Shown here piece after piece: positions 37,177 to 46,322 of a stretch of 64,000 nucleotides of DNA. The notes under the pieces were generated by a model that made no database searches, was not told the origin of the DNA, and worked only from the letters and a program-made list of their open reading frames with translations. How positions within the stretch are numbered: the stretch's first letter is position 1; every line of letters starts with the position of its first letter. The translations under genes were made by a program, and so were the position numbers. This DNA is from Modicisalibacter radicis (GTDB taxonomy: Bacteria; Pseudomonadota; Gammaproteobacteria; Pseudomonadales; Halomonadaceae), in assembly GCF_900961225.1 (NCBI RefSeq), contig NZ_CAAHFN010000022.1, positions 62,001-126,000 of the forward strand. Reading direction: 5' to 3'.

Positions 37177-39083
37177 CAGCGGCCCTTCGAGGGCATCGGA
37201 TAGCGAAAGCCGAGAAACTTCTGGGCATGGCTCAACACCTCGAAGGCATCCTTCAGATGCCGTCGCTCACGCCCCGACAGCCGCTCGGGTACGACGCTGT
37301 TGTCGGTGGTGTCCTCGTTGCGCTCGATATCGTAGGCCTGGTGGCGGATACGCACCATCGACAGCAACTCGAAGGCGTGGCGTAGCCGCTCGTTGACGCC
37401 CTCGGGCAACAAGCGGGTGCGCGCGATGTCGTCCAGCCGCGCAAAGGTGTTCTGCGCCTTCGAGCCACAGGCCAGGGCATGGATCCTCACCAGATCGACC
37501 AGCGGCGCCGTACCGCGCCGCTTGAGGTTGATCGACTGGCGATGCTTGCCGTCCCGCTCCATCACGAAGGTCCGGAAGAAGCCCAGCGGCGGCGTACGTC
37601 CCAGCGCATTGCGCGCCATCGCCGCGAGGAACACCGGACGCTGCGGCGCGCGTTCGGCGATCAGGTCCTGTAGCTGTTCGACGTACTCCTCCTCGCCATG
37701 CACGCTGGCCAGGTCGAAGAAGATCGAACTGTGCAGCAACCGCTCGGGGCTCGGTTCGTCCATCCACTCGCCGAAGTAGCGCTTCCAGACCTTGAGCGGC
37801 TGCCGCCAGCGCTCGTTGGTGGCCATGATGTCGCCCTTGCAGTACGGGTAGCCGCAGGCCGCCAGACCATCGCTGACAAACGCCGCCAAGTCCTTGAAAT
37901 ACGCGTCGTGGCGCTCGGGATCGAAGCGATCGTCGAGAATCAGCGCGTTGTCCTGGTCGGCGGTGATGGTCGGCTCGTCACGTGCCATCGAGCCCAGCAC
38001 CATGAAGCAATAGGGCACCGGGGGCGGCCCCAGTTCGGCCTCGCCGAGCTCCAGCAGGCGGCGCGCGAAACTGCGTCCGATGGTCGCCAATGCCTGCCCG
38101 GTCATTTCCGAGTTGGCACCATCCCTGACCAGCCGCGCAAAGGAGGTACGCACCTCGCCACTCAACGCCGCCAGCTGGCTCACATCTGTCTGGTGGAAGA
38201 TGTTGTTGACCAGATACAGGCTGCTGTGGGTTTCGTAGCGCACGATGTCCGGAAGGTTCAGCACCCCGATGGGGTGGCGCCGATGCAGTACCGGCAGGTG
38301 CTGCACGTTGTTGCGCAGCATGCACAGCATCGCCTCGTAGACCGACTCGTCGGACTGGATGGCGATCGGATCCCGCGACATCACCTCGCTGACCGGGGCC
38401 TGCGGCGAGATACCGTCGGCCAGCACCCGGGTACAGAAATCGCGATCGGTCAGGATGCCCGCCAGCCGCCAGGACTGATTGTCGCGCCCGGAGAAGGAAT
38501 GCTCCCAGTCATCCTCGGGAGCGTCCAGCACCAGCACGCAGGTCGTGTTTTCCTCGCGCATCTGCCGGGCGGCCTGCTGCAGCGGCATACCGGCCTCGAC
38601 CAGCAGCGGCTGGCGGTGGATCAGCTTGCGCACCCGGGTGGTCAGCATGTCGCTGCCGCGATGCTGCTCCTCCACCGTGGCCTTGAGCCGCTGCCCGCCG
38701 GTATCGACGAAATCCGAGAATTCGTCGTTCTCATCGCAGAGCTGCTGGAACAGCGCCTCGGGAATGAAATAGACCAACGAGTCCTCGAGCGCGCGCACCG
38801 GGAAACGTACCCGATTGTTTCTCAACAGGTCCGAGTAGCCGAAGATGTCGCCTTCGCTGAGACGATTGAACAGGCCACCGCTGCGCTTGAACATCTCCAC
38901 CGCGCCGCTGCGCAGGTACCACAGCTCGTGGATCGGCTGGTCCTTTACCAGCAGATCAGTGCCGGCCTGAAAATAGCGGACGTCCACCTGCTCGGCGACG
39001 CGGTCCAGCAGTTCGTCGGGAAGTGTGTCAAACGGCGCGAACTGCGCCATGTGATCGCGGATGTCCAACTGCTCGATGGTCAT
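37176..39083 (-). CDS. cNMP-binding/CBS-domain putative nucleotidyltransferase (DUF294)
   Basis: 635 residues. A cyclic-nucleotide-binding domain (about 10-125; LWYLRSGAVEMF, GDIFGYSDLL) is followed by a CBS pair (about 155-295), a nucleotidyltransferase domain with GSMARDEPTITADQDNAL (GS-x-D-x-D type, about 385) and a C-terminal helical DUF294 domain. It resembles GlnD-like regulators. The ATG at 39083 has GAGG five bases upstream. Ligand and target unknown. Confidence 0.9.
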   Translation of the reverse strand: MTIEQLDIRDHMAQFAPFDTLPDELLDRVAEQVDVRYFQAGTDLLVKDQPIHELWYLRSGAVEMFKRSGGLFNRLSEGDIFGYSDLLRNNRVRFPVRALEDSLVYFIPEALFQQLCDENDEFSDFVDTGGQRLKATVEEQHRGSDMLTTRVRKLIHRQPLLVEAGMPLQQAARQMREENTTCVLVLDAPEDDWEHSFSGRDNQSWRLAGILTDRDFCTRVLADGISPQAPVSEVMSRDPIAIQSDESVYEAMLCMLRNNVQHLPVLHRRHPIGVLNLPDIVRYETHSSLYLVNNIFHQTDVSQLAALSGEVRTSFARLVRDGANSEMTGQALATIGRSFARRLLELGEAELGPPPVPYCFMVLGSMARDEPTITADQDNALILDDRFDPERHDAYFKDLAAFVSDGLAACGYPYCKGDIMATNERWRQPLKVWKRYFGEWMDEPSPERLLHSSIFFDLASVHGEEEYVEQLQDLIAERAPQRPVFLAAMARNALGRTPPLGFFRTFVMERDGKHRQSINLKRRGTAPLVDLVRIHALACGSKAQNTFARLDDIARTRLLPEGVNERLRHAFELLSMVRIRHQAYDIERNEDTTDNSVVPERLSGRERRHLKDAFEVLSHAQKFLGFRYPMPSKGR

Positions 39084-39176
39084 GACGGCCTCGTCCATGG
39101 CATCGTGGGAGTTATCATTCTCGGAAGCGCCCCGACCAGCGTCAACCACAACCGCTCATGGAATTGCAGGCACGGC

Positions 39177-40043
39177 TCAGGCCGTATCAGCGCCCCCCAG
39201 CGGCGAGGGATGTTTACCCTGTTCCCAGCCCCGGCTCGCCGAATGCGCGCCGTCGAACCAGGCGAGCCGCGCGGCCAGCGACACCACGCTGCCGACGATG
39301 ATCAGCGTCGGGGGGCGCACCCGGTCCGGCGAGAGCGCGGCGGGGAGTGCATCCAGCGTGCCGACATGCACGCGCTGGCGGGCGGTGGTGCCTTGTTCGA
39401 TCAACGCCAGGGGCGTCTTGCCGGACAGGCCGTGGGCGCGCAACTCGTGGCGAATCACCTCGAGGCTACCCAGCCCCATGTAGAATACCAACGTCTGCTG
39501 GGGCCGCGCCAACGTCGGCCAGTCCAGCTCGCTGCTGCCGTTCTTGAGGTGGCCGGTGACGAAGCGTACCGACTGGGCGTGATCGCGATGGGTCAGCGGG
39601 ATTCCCGCATAGGCGCCGCACCCCGAGGCGGCGGTGATCCCGGGTATCACTTCGAACGGGATACCGGCTTCGGCCAGCGTCTCGAGCTCTTCACCGCCCC
39701 GGCCGAAGATGAACGGATCGCCGCCCTTGAGGCGTACCACCCGCTTGCCCTGGCGTGCCCAGTCGACCAATGCCCGATTGATGTCTTCCTGCGGCAGGCT
39801 GTGCTGCGAGCGCGCCTTGCCCACATAGAGTTGCCGCGCCACCGGGTTGGCCAGCGCCAGGACCTCGCTGCTGACCAGCCGGTCGTGGAGAATCACTTCG
39901 GCAACCTCCAGGCGTTTCAAGGCCTTGAGCGTCAGCAGCTCGGGGTCGCCCGGCCCGGCACCGATCAGGCACACCTGACCACGCGGAAAGTCGCGCAACG
40001 CCGGCGAGACGGCAGGAGACGGCGTGGGAGGGAGATCGGGCAT
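39177..40043 (-). CDS. cobA: Uroporphyrinogen-III C-methyltransferase
   Basis: Makes precorrin-2 for siroheme or cobalamin. The 288 residues include [61 protein letters not shown] and the VFYMGL segment of SUMT enzymes. There is no fused CysG oxidase/ferrochelatase domain. The start MPDLPPTPS is at 40043; a TTG at 40094 would extend it. No nitrite or sulfite reductase is adjacent. Confidence 0.93.
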   Translation of the reverse strand: MPDLPPTPSPAVSPALRDFPRGQVCLIGAGPGDPELLTLKALKRLEVAEVILHDRLVSSEVLALANPVARQLYVGKARSQHSLPQEDINRALVDWARQGKRVVRLKGGDPFIFGRGGEELETLAEAGIPFEVIPGITAASGCGAYAGIPLTHRDHAQSVRFVTGHLKNGSSELDWPTLARPQQTLVFYMGLGSLEVIRHELRAHGLSGKTPLALIEQGTTARQRVHVGTLDALPAALSPDRVRPPTLIIVGSVVSLAARLAWFDGAHSASRGWEQGKHPSPLGGADTA

Positions 40044-40211
40044 CGGCTGGCTCTTGTAACGAAATAAAAGGAGGGGCTCTCTAGATGGACGCAAAAATAA
40101 TCATCCCGCGAGAACTATGCCAGTAACGTCTGGTTGCCAGCTTATAACCCCGGCCCGGCAACGCAAGCGCCCCGGCCAGGCCGGGGCGCGGATCTCGCGG
40201 TGCGGAGGGAG

Positions 40212-41672
40212 CTAGCCCGCCAACTGTTGCTTCAGCCGTGGGCTGAGCAGCTCGCCGAGCAGCGTGATCGCCACCAGCACGCCCAGCAACCAGGGCCACT
40301 GGCTGCCCATGTCGAGCGTCATCAGGCCCAGCGCATCGATGAAGATCATCACGATGCCCAGCGGACTGACGTAGCGGATCATGAACAGCCACAGCGCGTA
40401 CGGAACGCGCCCCAGTCCCAACTCGGAGCGGAATATCTCGTTGCGCAGGAAGAACCCGGCCAGCAGCGCCATGCCCAGGCCACCCAGCGGCATCATCCAG
40501 CGGGAGGTCAGGTAATCCAGCCAATCGAAGAAGTTCCTGCCGGCCAGCGTCCACTCCGCGCCGACGTTGAAAGACAGCATTGCCAGGGTGCTGACCAGCC
40601 ACAGCACGATACCGGTGCCCCAGGCCGCCCTGGCCCGCGAAATGCCCTTGCTTTCGTTGAGCCAGGCGACGGTGGCCTCGATCATCGAGATCGCCGAGGT
40701 CAGCGCGGCCATGGTCAGCATCACGAAGAAGATGATCTCGAGCAGCGTGCCCAGCGGCATCTGCTGGAAGGCCAGCGGCAGGCTCATGAAGAGCAGCCCC
40801 GGGCCGCTCGCCGGATCGAGGCCGTTGGCGAAGATCACCGGGAAGATCGCCAGCCCCGCCATCAGCGCCACCAGGGTGTCGCAGATCGCCACGGTGAAGG
40901 TGGTGCGGGCGATCGACTTGCCGTCGGGCAGGTAGGAGCCGTAGGTAAGGATCGCCCCGGAGGCCAGCGACAGCGTGAAGAAGGCATGGCCCATCGCCGC
41001 CAGCAGGCCGGCGCTGGACAGCTTGCCGAGCTCGAAGGCGAACAGGAAGTTCACCGCCTGGCCGAAGCCGCCGGAGAACATCGCATAGACGATCATGATC
41101 GCCAGCATGATCACCATGCCCGGCATCATCCAGCGCACGCTCTTCTCGATGCCCTCCTGCACGCCCTTGCCGACGATCAGCATGGTGACCACGGTCACCA
41201 GCGTGCTCCAGAACCCCAGGTTCAGCGGATTGGCGTTGTTGGCGCCGAAGATCGCCGCCATGCCCTCGACGCTGTCGGCGCTCAACCCGCCGCTGATCGC
41301 CTTCCACAGGTACGACACCGACCAGCCGGCGACCACCACGTAGAACGACAGGATCATGAAGCCGCACAGCATCGCCATCCAGCCGATCAATGCCCAGCCG
41401 CGGCCATGTCCGGATTCGCGAGCCACCCGGCGGATGGCGTCGATCGGGCTCCCCCGGCCGCGGCGGCCGAAGCCGATCTCGACCATCATGATCGGGATGC
41501 CGATCGCCAGGATGCACGCCAGGTAGACCAGCACGAAGGCGCCGCCCCCGTATTCGCCGGTCATGTAGGGGAATTTCCAGATATTGCCCAGCCCCACGGC
41601 CGAACCGGTCGCCGCAAGGACGAAGCCCCAACGGCTCATCCAGAGATTGTGGGGGTTCTGTCTTGTCGTCAT
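40212..41672 (-). CDS. Sodium-dependent (NSS/SNF family) transporter
   Basis: 486 residues with 11-12 helices, LeuT fold. WGFVLAATGSAVGLGNIWKFPY in helix 1 and FFTLSLASGAILTYGSYL in helix 6 form the Na and substrate sites. Probably takes up an amino acid or related solute with sodium; substrate not predictable. The start MTTRQNPHNLW has AAGGTG upstream. Confidence 0.9.
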   Translation of the reverse strand: MTTRQNPHNLWMSRWGFVLAATGSAVGLGNIWKFPYMTGEYGGGAFVLVYLACILAIGIPIMMVEIGFGRRGRGSPIDAIRRVARESGHGRGWALIGWMAMLCGFMILSFYVVVAGWSVSYLWKAISGGLSADSVEGMAAIFGANNANPLNLGFWSTLVTVVTMLIVGKGVQEGIEKSVRWMMPGMVIMLAIMIVYAMFSGGFGQAVNFLFAFELGKLSSAGLLAAMGHAFFTLSLASGAILTYGSYLPDGKSIARTTFTVAICDTLVALMAGLAIFPVIFANGLDPASGPGLLFMSLPLAFQQMPLGTLLEIIFFVMLTMAALTSAISMIEATVAWLNESKGISRARAAWGTGIVLWLVSTLAMLSFNVGAEWTLAGRNFFDWLDYLTSRWMMPLGGLGMALLAGFFLRNEIFRSELGLGRVPYALWLFMIRYVSPLGIVMIFIDALGLMTLDMGSQWPWLLGVLVAITLLGELLSPRLKQQLAG

Positions 41673-41891
41673 GGAACACCTTGAAGTTTTGTTGTTGTGC
41701 CGATGGGCCGCCGCGCATCGCCGCACAAGCCGGCGATTGTAGCGTCATTGGTTCGGCTGTCGCCAACGATGCGGGCATTCGTGCTTCTGAATGAAGCGTT
41801 TACAACGGATTCACCGGTCCAGCGCCATTCGCTTCATGGCCAGTGAGTCGAGTCGGCGGCCCGCCCCCGAGGGACGCCACCGCGTGGTAAA

Positions 41892-41905
41892 GTTTCATTT
41901 GAAAC
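41892..41905. promoter_or_regulatory. Perfect palindrome upstream of marR
   Basis: GTTTCATTTGAAAC is a 14-bp perfect inverted repeat in the divergent gap (41673-42076) between the NSS transporter and marR. MarR proteins bind such dyads, so this may be an autoregulatory operator also controlling the transporter. The rest of this 404-base gap has no gene that I can support. Confidence 0.45.
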
Positions 41906-42076
41906 CATAAGTTGAGGCTCGAGGCCCCACAAGCTTATCGACGCCACCCGATTGTCTCAGCGACAAAATTGCGTAACGTTTTCGCTACACCCTTTCGACG
42001 GCGGGCGCCGTTGCTGCCGCCCCTGATACGACAGCGCCGCCCCATTCGAGCCACCACTCGCTGCCTGGAGATCGCC

Positions 42077-42547
42077 TTGCCCAGCCATCCATCCCACACG
42101 CTCGACCTCGAGGCATTCCTGCCCTATCGACTGTCCAACCTGGCCGAACGCATCAGCCAGGCGCTATCGACGATCTACGCCCAGCAGTACGACCTGACCA
42201 TCGCCCAATGGCGGGTGCTCGCCTGGCTACAGCAGACCCAGCCACTGACCGCCAAGCGAATCTGCCAACTGACCGCCATGGACAAGGCCCGGGTCTCGCG
42301 GGCCGTCGCGCAACTCGTGGCGCGCAGGCTGGTTCGCCGCCGCCGCGACACAACCGACCAGCGCACGCTGTGGCTGACTCTCAGCGTCGAGGGCGACGAG
42401 CTGCTGGCAACGGTGATTCCCCGGGCGCTGGCCTGGGAACGCGAACTGACCGCGAACCTGAGCGCAACGGAGTACCGGGAGTTCTTCAGGCTCCTGGCCA
42501 AGGTCGAGGCCGGCCTGGCACCCGAGACGCCGCCCGCCGACGGCTGA
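42077..42547 (+). CDS. MarR-family transcriptional regulator
   Basis: 156 residues from a TTG at 42077, which has GGAG six bases upstream; longer starts from 41912 encode a basic, non-homologous leader. The winged helix reads TIAQWRVLAWL, KRICQLTAMDKARVSRAVAQLVARRLVRR, followed by an RRDTTDQRTLWLTLS wing. It is divergent from the sodium-dependent transporter. Ligand unknown. Confidence 0.82.
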   Translation: MPSHPSHTLDLEAFLPYRLSNLAERISQALSTIYAQQYDLTIAQWRVLAWLQQTQPLTAKRICQLTAMDKARVSRAVAQLVARRLVRRRRDTTDQRTLWLTLSVEGDELLATVIPRALAWERELTANLSATEYREFFRLLAKVEAGLAPETPPADG

Positions 42548-42619
42548 CCCTGCCGCCCGGGTCGGCGATGAGCCGTCCATGAAGAACGTTGACTTGCCTG
42601 ACCGGAACAGCCTCGGATA

Positions 42620-42635
42620 CTGTATATAAAAACAG
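42620..42635 (+). promoter_or_regulatory. LexA (SOS) box of umuDC
   Basis: CTGTATATAAAAACAG is an exact CTGT-N8-ACAG match with an AT-rich centre, 18 bases before umuD. A GATACT -10-like element overlaps its start, as expected for repression. Confidence 0.9.
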
Positions 42636-42653
42636 CCAAGAGGCACTCCGCTC

Positions 42654-43094
42654 ATGACCGACCTGACGCCACGTCGCGCCGCCATGTCGCCCACGCCGCA
42701 GGCCCTGCCCTACCCGCAGGTACGCCCGCGTGCCGGTTTCTCGGGCTTTCCCTCGCCCGCCGAAGACTATGAAGAGCGTGCCCTCGACCTCAACGAACGC
42801 CTGGTCAAGAACCCCGCGGCCACGTTCTTCATGCAGGTCGAAGGCGACAGCATGATCGATTATCAGGTCGGCGACGGCGACACGCTGGTCGTCGACCGGG
42901 CACTCGAGCCGCTGCCCGGCCACATTGTCGTCGCGCTGGTCGACGGCGAAGTCGTCGTCAAACGCTACGAGCAACACCATGGCCGGCCGCAGCTGTGTTC
43001 GGGCAACCCCCGCTACGCGCCGATTCCGCTCAGCGATCGCGATTGCCAGATATGGGGCGTGGTGCGCGCGGTCATCCATGAGTACCCCGTATGA
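42654..43094 (+). CDS. umuD: UmuD, SOS mutagenesis protease subunit
   Basis: RecA-stimulated self-cleavage turns UmuD into UmuD' which joins UmuC as DNA polymerase V. 146 residues with the catalytic Ser in [15 protein letters not shown] and the Lys in VVVKRYEQ. The usual cleavage bond Cys-Gly before FPSPAEDY is Ser-Gly here ([10 protein letters not shown]). It overlaps umuC by 4 nt. Confidence 0.94.
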   Translation: MTDLTPRRAAMSPTPQALPYPQVRPRAGFSGFPSPAEDYEERALDLNERLVKNPAATFFMQVEGDSMIDYQVGDGDTLVVDRALEPLPGHIVVALVDGEVVVKRYEQHHGRPQLCSGNPRYAPIPLSDRDCQIWGVVRAVIHEYPV

Positions 43095-44371
43095 TCGGAC
43101 TGATCGATGCCAACAACTTCTATGTCAGTTGCGAGCGCGTCTTCCAGCCCCGCCTGGAAGGCATCCCGGTCGGCGTACTGTCCAACAACGACGGCTGCGT
43201 GATCGCCCGTTCGCCGGAACTCAAGTCGCTGGACGTCGGCCTCGGCACTCCGGCCTATCGGCTGCAGGCCCTGCAGCGCCAGCATGGCATCGAACTGGTG
43301 TCTTCCAATTACGAACTCTACGGCGACATGTCGGCACGCATGCGCGCGGTGGTCGACACGTTTTCGCCATGGGTGGAGCCCTACTCCATCGACGAGGTCT
43401 TCGCGCGCTTCGATGGCGTGCCGGACGATGAGCTGGAAACCCACTGCCGTCGGCTGCGCCAGCGGGTGCAACGCCTTGTCGGACTGCCGGTATGTGTCGG
43501 CGTGGCCCCCACCCGCACCCTGGCCAAGCTCGCCAACCATATCGCCAAGCAAATGCCCGCCCATCGGGGCGTGTGCGTGCTACGCGCCGATGGCGAAGCC
43601 ACCCGGGCGCTCATGCAGCGCATCACCATCGATCAGCTGTGGGGCATCGGCCGACAGCTGGTCGAGCGTCTGCATCTACTGGGCATCCACAGCGCCTGGG
43701 AACTGCGCAACGCCGACCCCAAGCACATACGCCGGCATTTCTCGGTCAATCTCGAACGCACGCTGCTTGAATTGCGCGGCATCCCCTGCCTGGAAATGCA
43801 CGATGGCAACGATACCAAGCAACGCATCATGACCTCGCGCAGTTTCGGCCGGCTGACCGACGATCTCGGCGACCTGCGCGAGGCGGTACGTCAGCATGCC
43901 CAGCGCGGCGCCGAGAAGCTGCGTCGACAACGCGGACTGGCACGGGCGGTGCTGGTCTTCTTGAGAACCAACCGCCACCGCGCCGAACATGTCCAGTACA
44001 ACCCGAGCACCATCGTCGAGCTCGACTGTCCGACCGCCGACAGCCGATTGATCGCCGCTGCCGCCGGGCACGGCCTGGCACGGATCTATCGCCCCCGCCA
44101 CTGGTTCATGAAGACGGGCGTCATGCTGCTCGACCTGATCGACGCGGAGCGCCAGCAACTGGCGCTGTTCGACGCCCCCGGGCAGGCCGTCGAGCGCGAA
44201 CGCAGCGAGCGCCTTATGGCGACGCTGGATGCCCTGAACCACGCCATGGGGCGTGGCACCGTGCATCTGGGCATGCCGCGCGGTGACGCCGCCTGGCATC
44301 TGCGTTGCGCGCATCTCACTCCACGCTATACCACCCGCTGGGGTGAGCTTCTCCGGGTCCAGGCACGCTGA
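43091..44371 (+). CDS. umuC: UmuC, translesion DNA polymerase V catalytic subunit
   Basis: Y-family polymerase, 426 residues. [17 protein letters not shown] and [14 protein letters not shown] form the N-terminal active-site part; YSIDEVF holds the catalytic Asp-Glu. [18 protein letters not shown] and LWGIGRQL (helix-hairpin-helix) follow. Complete, and coupled to umuD. Confidence 0.95.
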   Translation: MIGLIDANNFYVSCERVFQPRLEGIPVGVLSNNDGCVIARSPELKSLDVGLGTPAYRLQALQRQHGIELVSSNYELYGDMSARMRAVVDTFSPWVEPYSIDEVFARFDGVPDDELETHCRRLRQRVQRLVGLPVCVGVAPTRTLAKLANHIAKQMPAHRGVCVLRADGEATRALMQRITIDQLWGIGRQLVERLHLLGIHSAWELRNADPKHIRRHFSVNLERTLLELRGIPCLEMHDGNDTKQRIMTSRSFGRLTDDLGDLREAVRQHAQRGAEKLRRQRGLARAVLVFLRTNRHRAEHVQYNPSTIVELDCPTADSRLIAAAAGHGLARIYRPRHWFMKTGVMLLDLIDAERQQLALFDAPGQAVERERSERLMATLDALNHAMGRGTVHLGMPRGDAAWHLRCAHLTPRYTTRWGELLRVQAR

Positions 44372-44412
44372 TCGTCGGGCCCGGTCGGCTACCGGGTAAA
44401 GGCTGATCACGC

Positions 44413-44442
44413 AAAAAAGCCCGGCCTTCACAGGCCGGGCTT
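44413..44442 (-). terminator. Terminator of the Rsm/Csr-type RNA
   Basis: An 11-bp stem (44417-44427 with 44432-44442, loop TCAC on the plus strand). On the minus strand it runs into six T (44413-44418). On the plus strand no T-run follows, so it is not a good terminator for umuC. Confidence 0.85.
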
Positions 44443-44577
44443 CCAGGAGTGCTGCTTTTCCTTGCGGCTTCCGCGAGCGTCCTGCCCGCGCTTCCTTGGT
44501 GTCGAGTCGTCCTGACTCCATTCATCCCTGTACGGGCTCTCCCTGCCCGATGCACCTACCCTCTCAAAAACCATCCA
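44413..44577 (-). ncRNA. Rsm/Csr-type regulatory RNA (CsrA-sequestering) candidate
   Basis: About 165 nt on the minus strand with some ten GGA motifs and no ORF. Three hairpins put GGA in the loop: GAGTC-AGGAC-GACTC (44504-44518), GCGGGC-AGGAC-GCTCGC (44473-44489) and GGGC-AGGGAGA-GCCC (44534-44548). Further AAGGAAG and CAAGGAAAAG motifs lie between stems. This is the architecture of RsmY/RsmZ/CsrB RNAs that titrate CsrA/RsmA. It ends in a strong terminator, has a TATCTA -10-like element at 44583-44588, and a GacA-type box upstream. The 5' end is estimated. Confidence 0.75.
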
Positions 44578-44665
44578 GGCGATAGATAACCCAAGTTAAA
44601 CAAGCCATGAAATTTCAATAACGATCTGGTTACGTTGCCCGGCGGCGACTGGCTGCCGCGTTCTT

Positions 44666-44683
44666 TGTAAGAGATCGCCTACA
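44666..44683 (-). promoter_or_regulatory. GacA-type upstream activating sequence
   Basis: On the minus strand TGTAGGCGATCTCTTACA differs at one position from the 18-bp GacA box TGTAAG-N6-CTTACA. It lies about 80 bp upstream of the -10-like element of the Rsm/Csr-type RNA and in the correct orientation to activate it. Confidence 0.75.
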
Positions 44684-44760
44684 AAAAATAGCGGTTATCT
44701 CTCACAGCCAGGTTTCAGCCTCCCACGTAAGCTGATCCCTCGCCAGCTCGAACGACAGCC

Positions 44761-44844
44761 CGACCGGACGCGGCCCGACCGGACGCGGCCCGACCGGACG
44801 CGGCCCGACCGAACGCGGCCCGACCGAACGCGGCCCGACCGGCT
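44761..44844. repeat. 15-bp tandem array upstream of a small zinc-ribbon gene
   Basis: Five full units of CGACCGGACGCGGCC (two carry A for G at position 8) and a partial sixth. The period is a multiple of three, so all frames stay open; the minus strand would give SGRVR repeats, which I regard as artefactual. The remaining part of the gap 44578-44915 holds the GacA box and nothing else seen. Confidence 0.93.
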
Positions 44845-44915
44845 CCAAGCAGCCAGCTCCGCAAATACGCTGGGCAACCGGGGCAGAGCCCCATCAAGCA
44901 GCGGGGAGAATGACC

Positions 44916-45140
44916 ATGAAACACATTACCCGGGAAGTCGATGCTCAGGGTAACCATATCCTCATGTGTGATTGTGGAAACGTCGAGATCGCGGCACAGG
45001 ATCCCTCCGCGTGGACCACGTTCAGCTATCAGCGTCTATTGGGCGCTCTCGGTTGCGTGAAATGCCTGCACTGCGCACGCTACGAAACCGTATCGTTTCG
45101 CGCTGCCGTGGAAGAGTCTTCGCCCCGCCAGCATGCCTAG
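44916..45140 (+). CDS. Small cysteine-rich (zinc-ribbon-like) protein, unknown
   Basis: 74 residues starting MKHITREVDAQGNHILMCDC; GGAG lies seven bases before ATG 44916. Two Cys pairs, CDC (about 18-20) and CVKCLHC (about 47-53), could bind one zinc. No signal peptide. No family recognised; the spacing suggests a small regulator or adaptor. Confidence 0.6.
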   Translation: MKHITREVDAQGNHILMCDCGNVEIAAQDPSAWTTFSYQRLLGALGCVKCLHCARYETVSFRAAVEESSPRQHA

Positions 45141-45195
45141 CCCCACCGCAACACAGCCGGACAAACAGCCGAATCACTGCCTGCGCCGTGTAGAC

Positions 45196-45221
45196 AAAAA
45201 ACACCCCGCCTTGGGCGGGGT
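45196..45221 (-). terminator. Orphan minus-strand terminator
   Basis: ACCCCGCC (45203-45210) pairs with GGCGGGGT (45214-45221); the minus strand then reads G and six T (down to 45196). No minus-strand protein gene is upstream. The gap 45141-45524 has no ORF I can support, so another short non-coding transcript is possible. Confidence 0.6.
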
Positions 45222-45524
45222 AGACAAAGCAGGGAAGTCTGAAACAACCCGACCGACCATCCCGAACGCTTCGTCAGGACAGGTCGTCAGCCTGTACCGG
45301 ACAGTCTCACAAACTTTAGCGAATCACGATTTAACCCAGGTTATCGAAACGCCGCTTTATGCAGGCGCCTTTATCCGCCATGCGCTTTCCTTGTCCGCTA
45401 TGATCGCGCCGTTCCCCTTGCAGGCCCCTCCATCGAGGATGAATGCCTCCCAGGGAGCCCACCGGGATTGGTACCTCTCCGGCTCTTATCTACACACTCA
45501 AGGGCAACCAACAAGGAGGTGTCC

Positions 45525-45866
45525 ATGCGATTTCCCAAGCGCGCCATCGGCGCCAGCCTGCTGAGCATGATGCTACCAGCCCTGATGACCACCCTTGCCT
45601 GGGGGGAAGTACCGACCGAGAAAGCCCAGCAACTGGTGGAACAGTGCCGAGACAAGACCCTGCAAAGTCGCGAGGGAAAGGAACTTGCCGGTAACCCCAC
45701 CAAGGGCGAGAACAATGCCAGGAGCTATACGCCCGGCGAGCCATTCGAGCTGCATATCAACTTCACCGGACACGGCAATACCGTGCATAACGTGACCTGC
45801 CAGATCGACGAGCAGGGCCGGATCAGCTTCAAGGAAGTCGACGAATCGGGCAGCGCCAAGAAGTAA
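45525..45866 (+). CDS. Small exported protein, unknown
   Basis: 113 residues with signal peptide MRFPKRAIGASLLSMMLPAL and cleavage near LAWG|EV (about residue 27). The mature part has Cys at about 41 and in VTCQIDEQG, probably one disulfide, and beta-strand character. AAGGAGG lies eight bases before ATG. No family recognised. Confidence 0.7.
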   Translation: MRFPKRAIGASLLSMMLPALMTTLAWGEVPTEKAQQLVEQCRDKTLQSREGKELAGNPTKGENNARSYTPGEPFELHINFTGHGNTVHNVTCQIDEQGRISFKEVDESGSAKK

Positions 45867-45870
45867 GCGT

Positions 45871-46287
45871 GAGGCCATCATTACCGAAAGGCTGGTCAAT
45901 ATCCTGCGCCACGACGCTCGCTCGCGTATCGCTCACTTCATGCTCGAACTCTATTACCGCCTCAAGCGCATCGATGCCACTTTGACCCATGACTTCACGC
46001 TGCCATTGAGCCAGCGGGACATGAGCCGCCTGCTGGGCATGACCACGGTCCATATCAGCCGCACGCTGACCGAGCTGGAGCGCGAAGGATTGCTGCGCAA
46101 GACCCGCAAGCATGTACAGATACTGGATCTCGAGGGGCTGACCAAGATCATGTCCTCCGACCCCTTCAAGGTGACCGACAAGCTCAACCCACTCTTCGAG
46201 GGAGCCGGTTTGCGCGCTCGGCAAAGCCCCGCTTCATGCGCGCCCCCCAACAGCCAGACGGGGCAAGGATCCTCGTCAGCGCGGTGA
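45871..46287 (+). pseudogene. C-terminal fragment of a Crp/Fnr-type regulator
   Basis: The frame from 45871 encodes the dimer-helix end and winged helix of a Crp/Fnr protein: ITERLVNILRHDARSRIAHFMLELYYRL, then LSQRDMSRLLGMTTVHISRTLTELEREGLL. The cyclic-nucleotide-like sensor domain (~150 residues) is missing. A stop lies at 45793-45795 and no normal start with a ribosome site precedes the homology; the first ATG is 45940. It is probably a deletion remnant, though a 115-residue DNA-binding protein from 45940 cannot be excluded. Confidence 0.65.
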
Positions 46288-46322
46288 CACCAAAGGACAC
46301 GAAAGGGGCCATCGGTTGCCGT

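Noticed and set aside
44695-44877. Minus-strand ORF with SGRVR repeats
   Set aside because: It is produced by the 15-bp array, whose period of three codons keeps every frame open; no ribosome site or homology.
45133-45564. 143-codon plus-strand ORF before the exported-protein gene
   Set aside because: No ribosome site, random composition, crosses an orphan terminator and the ribosome site of the next gene.
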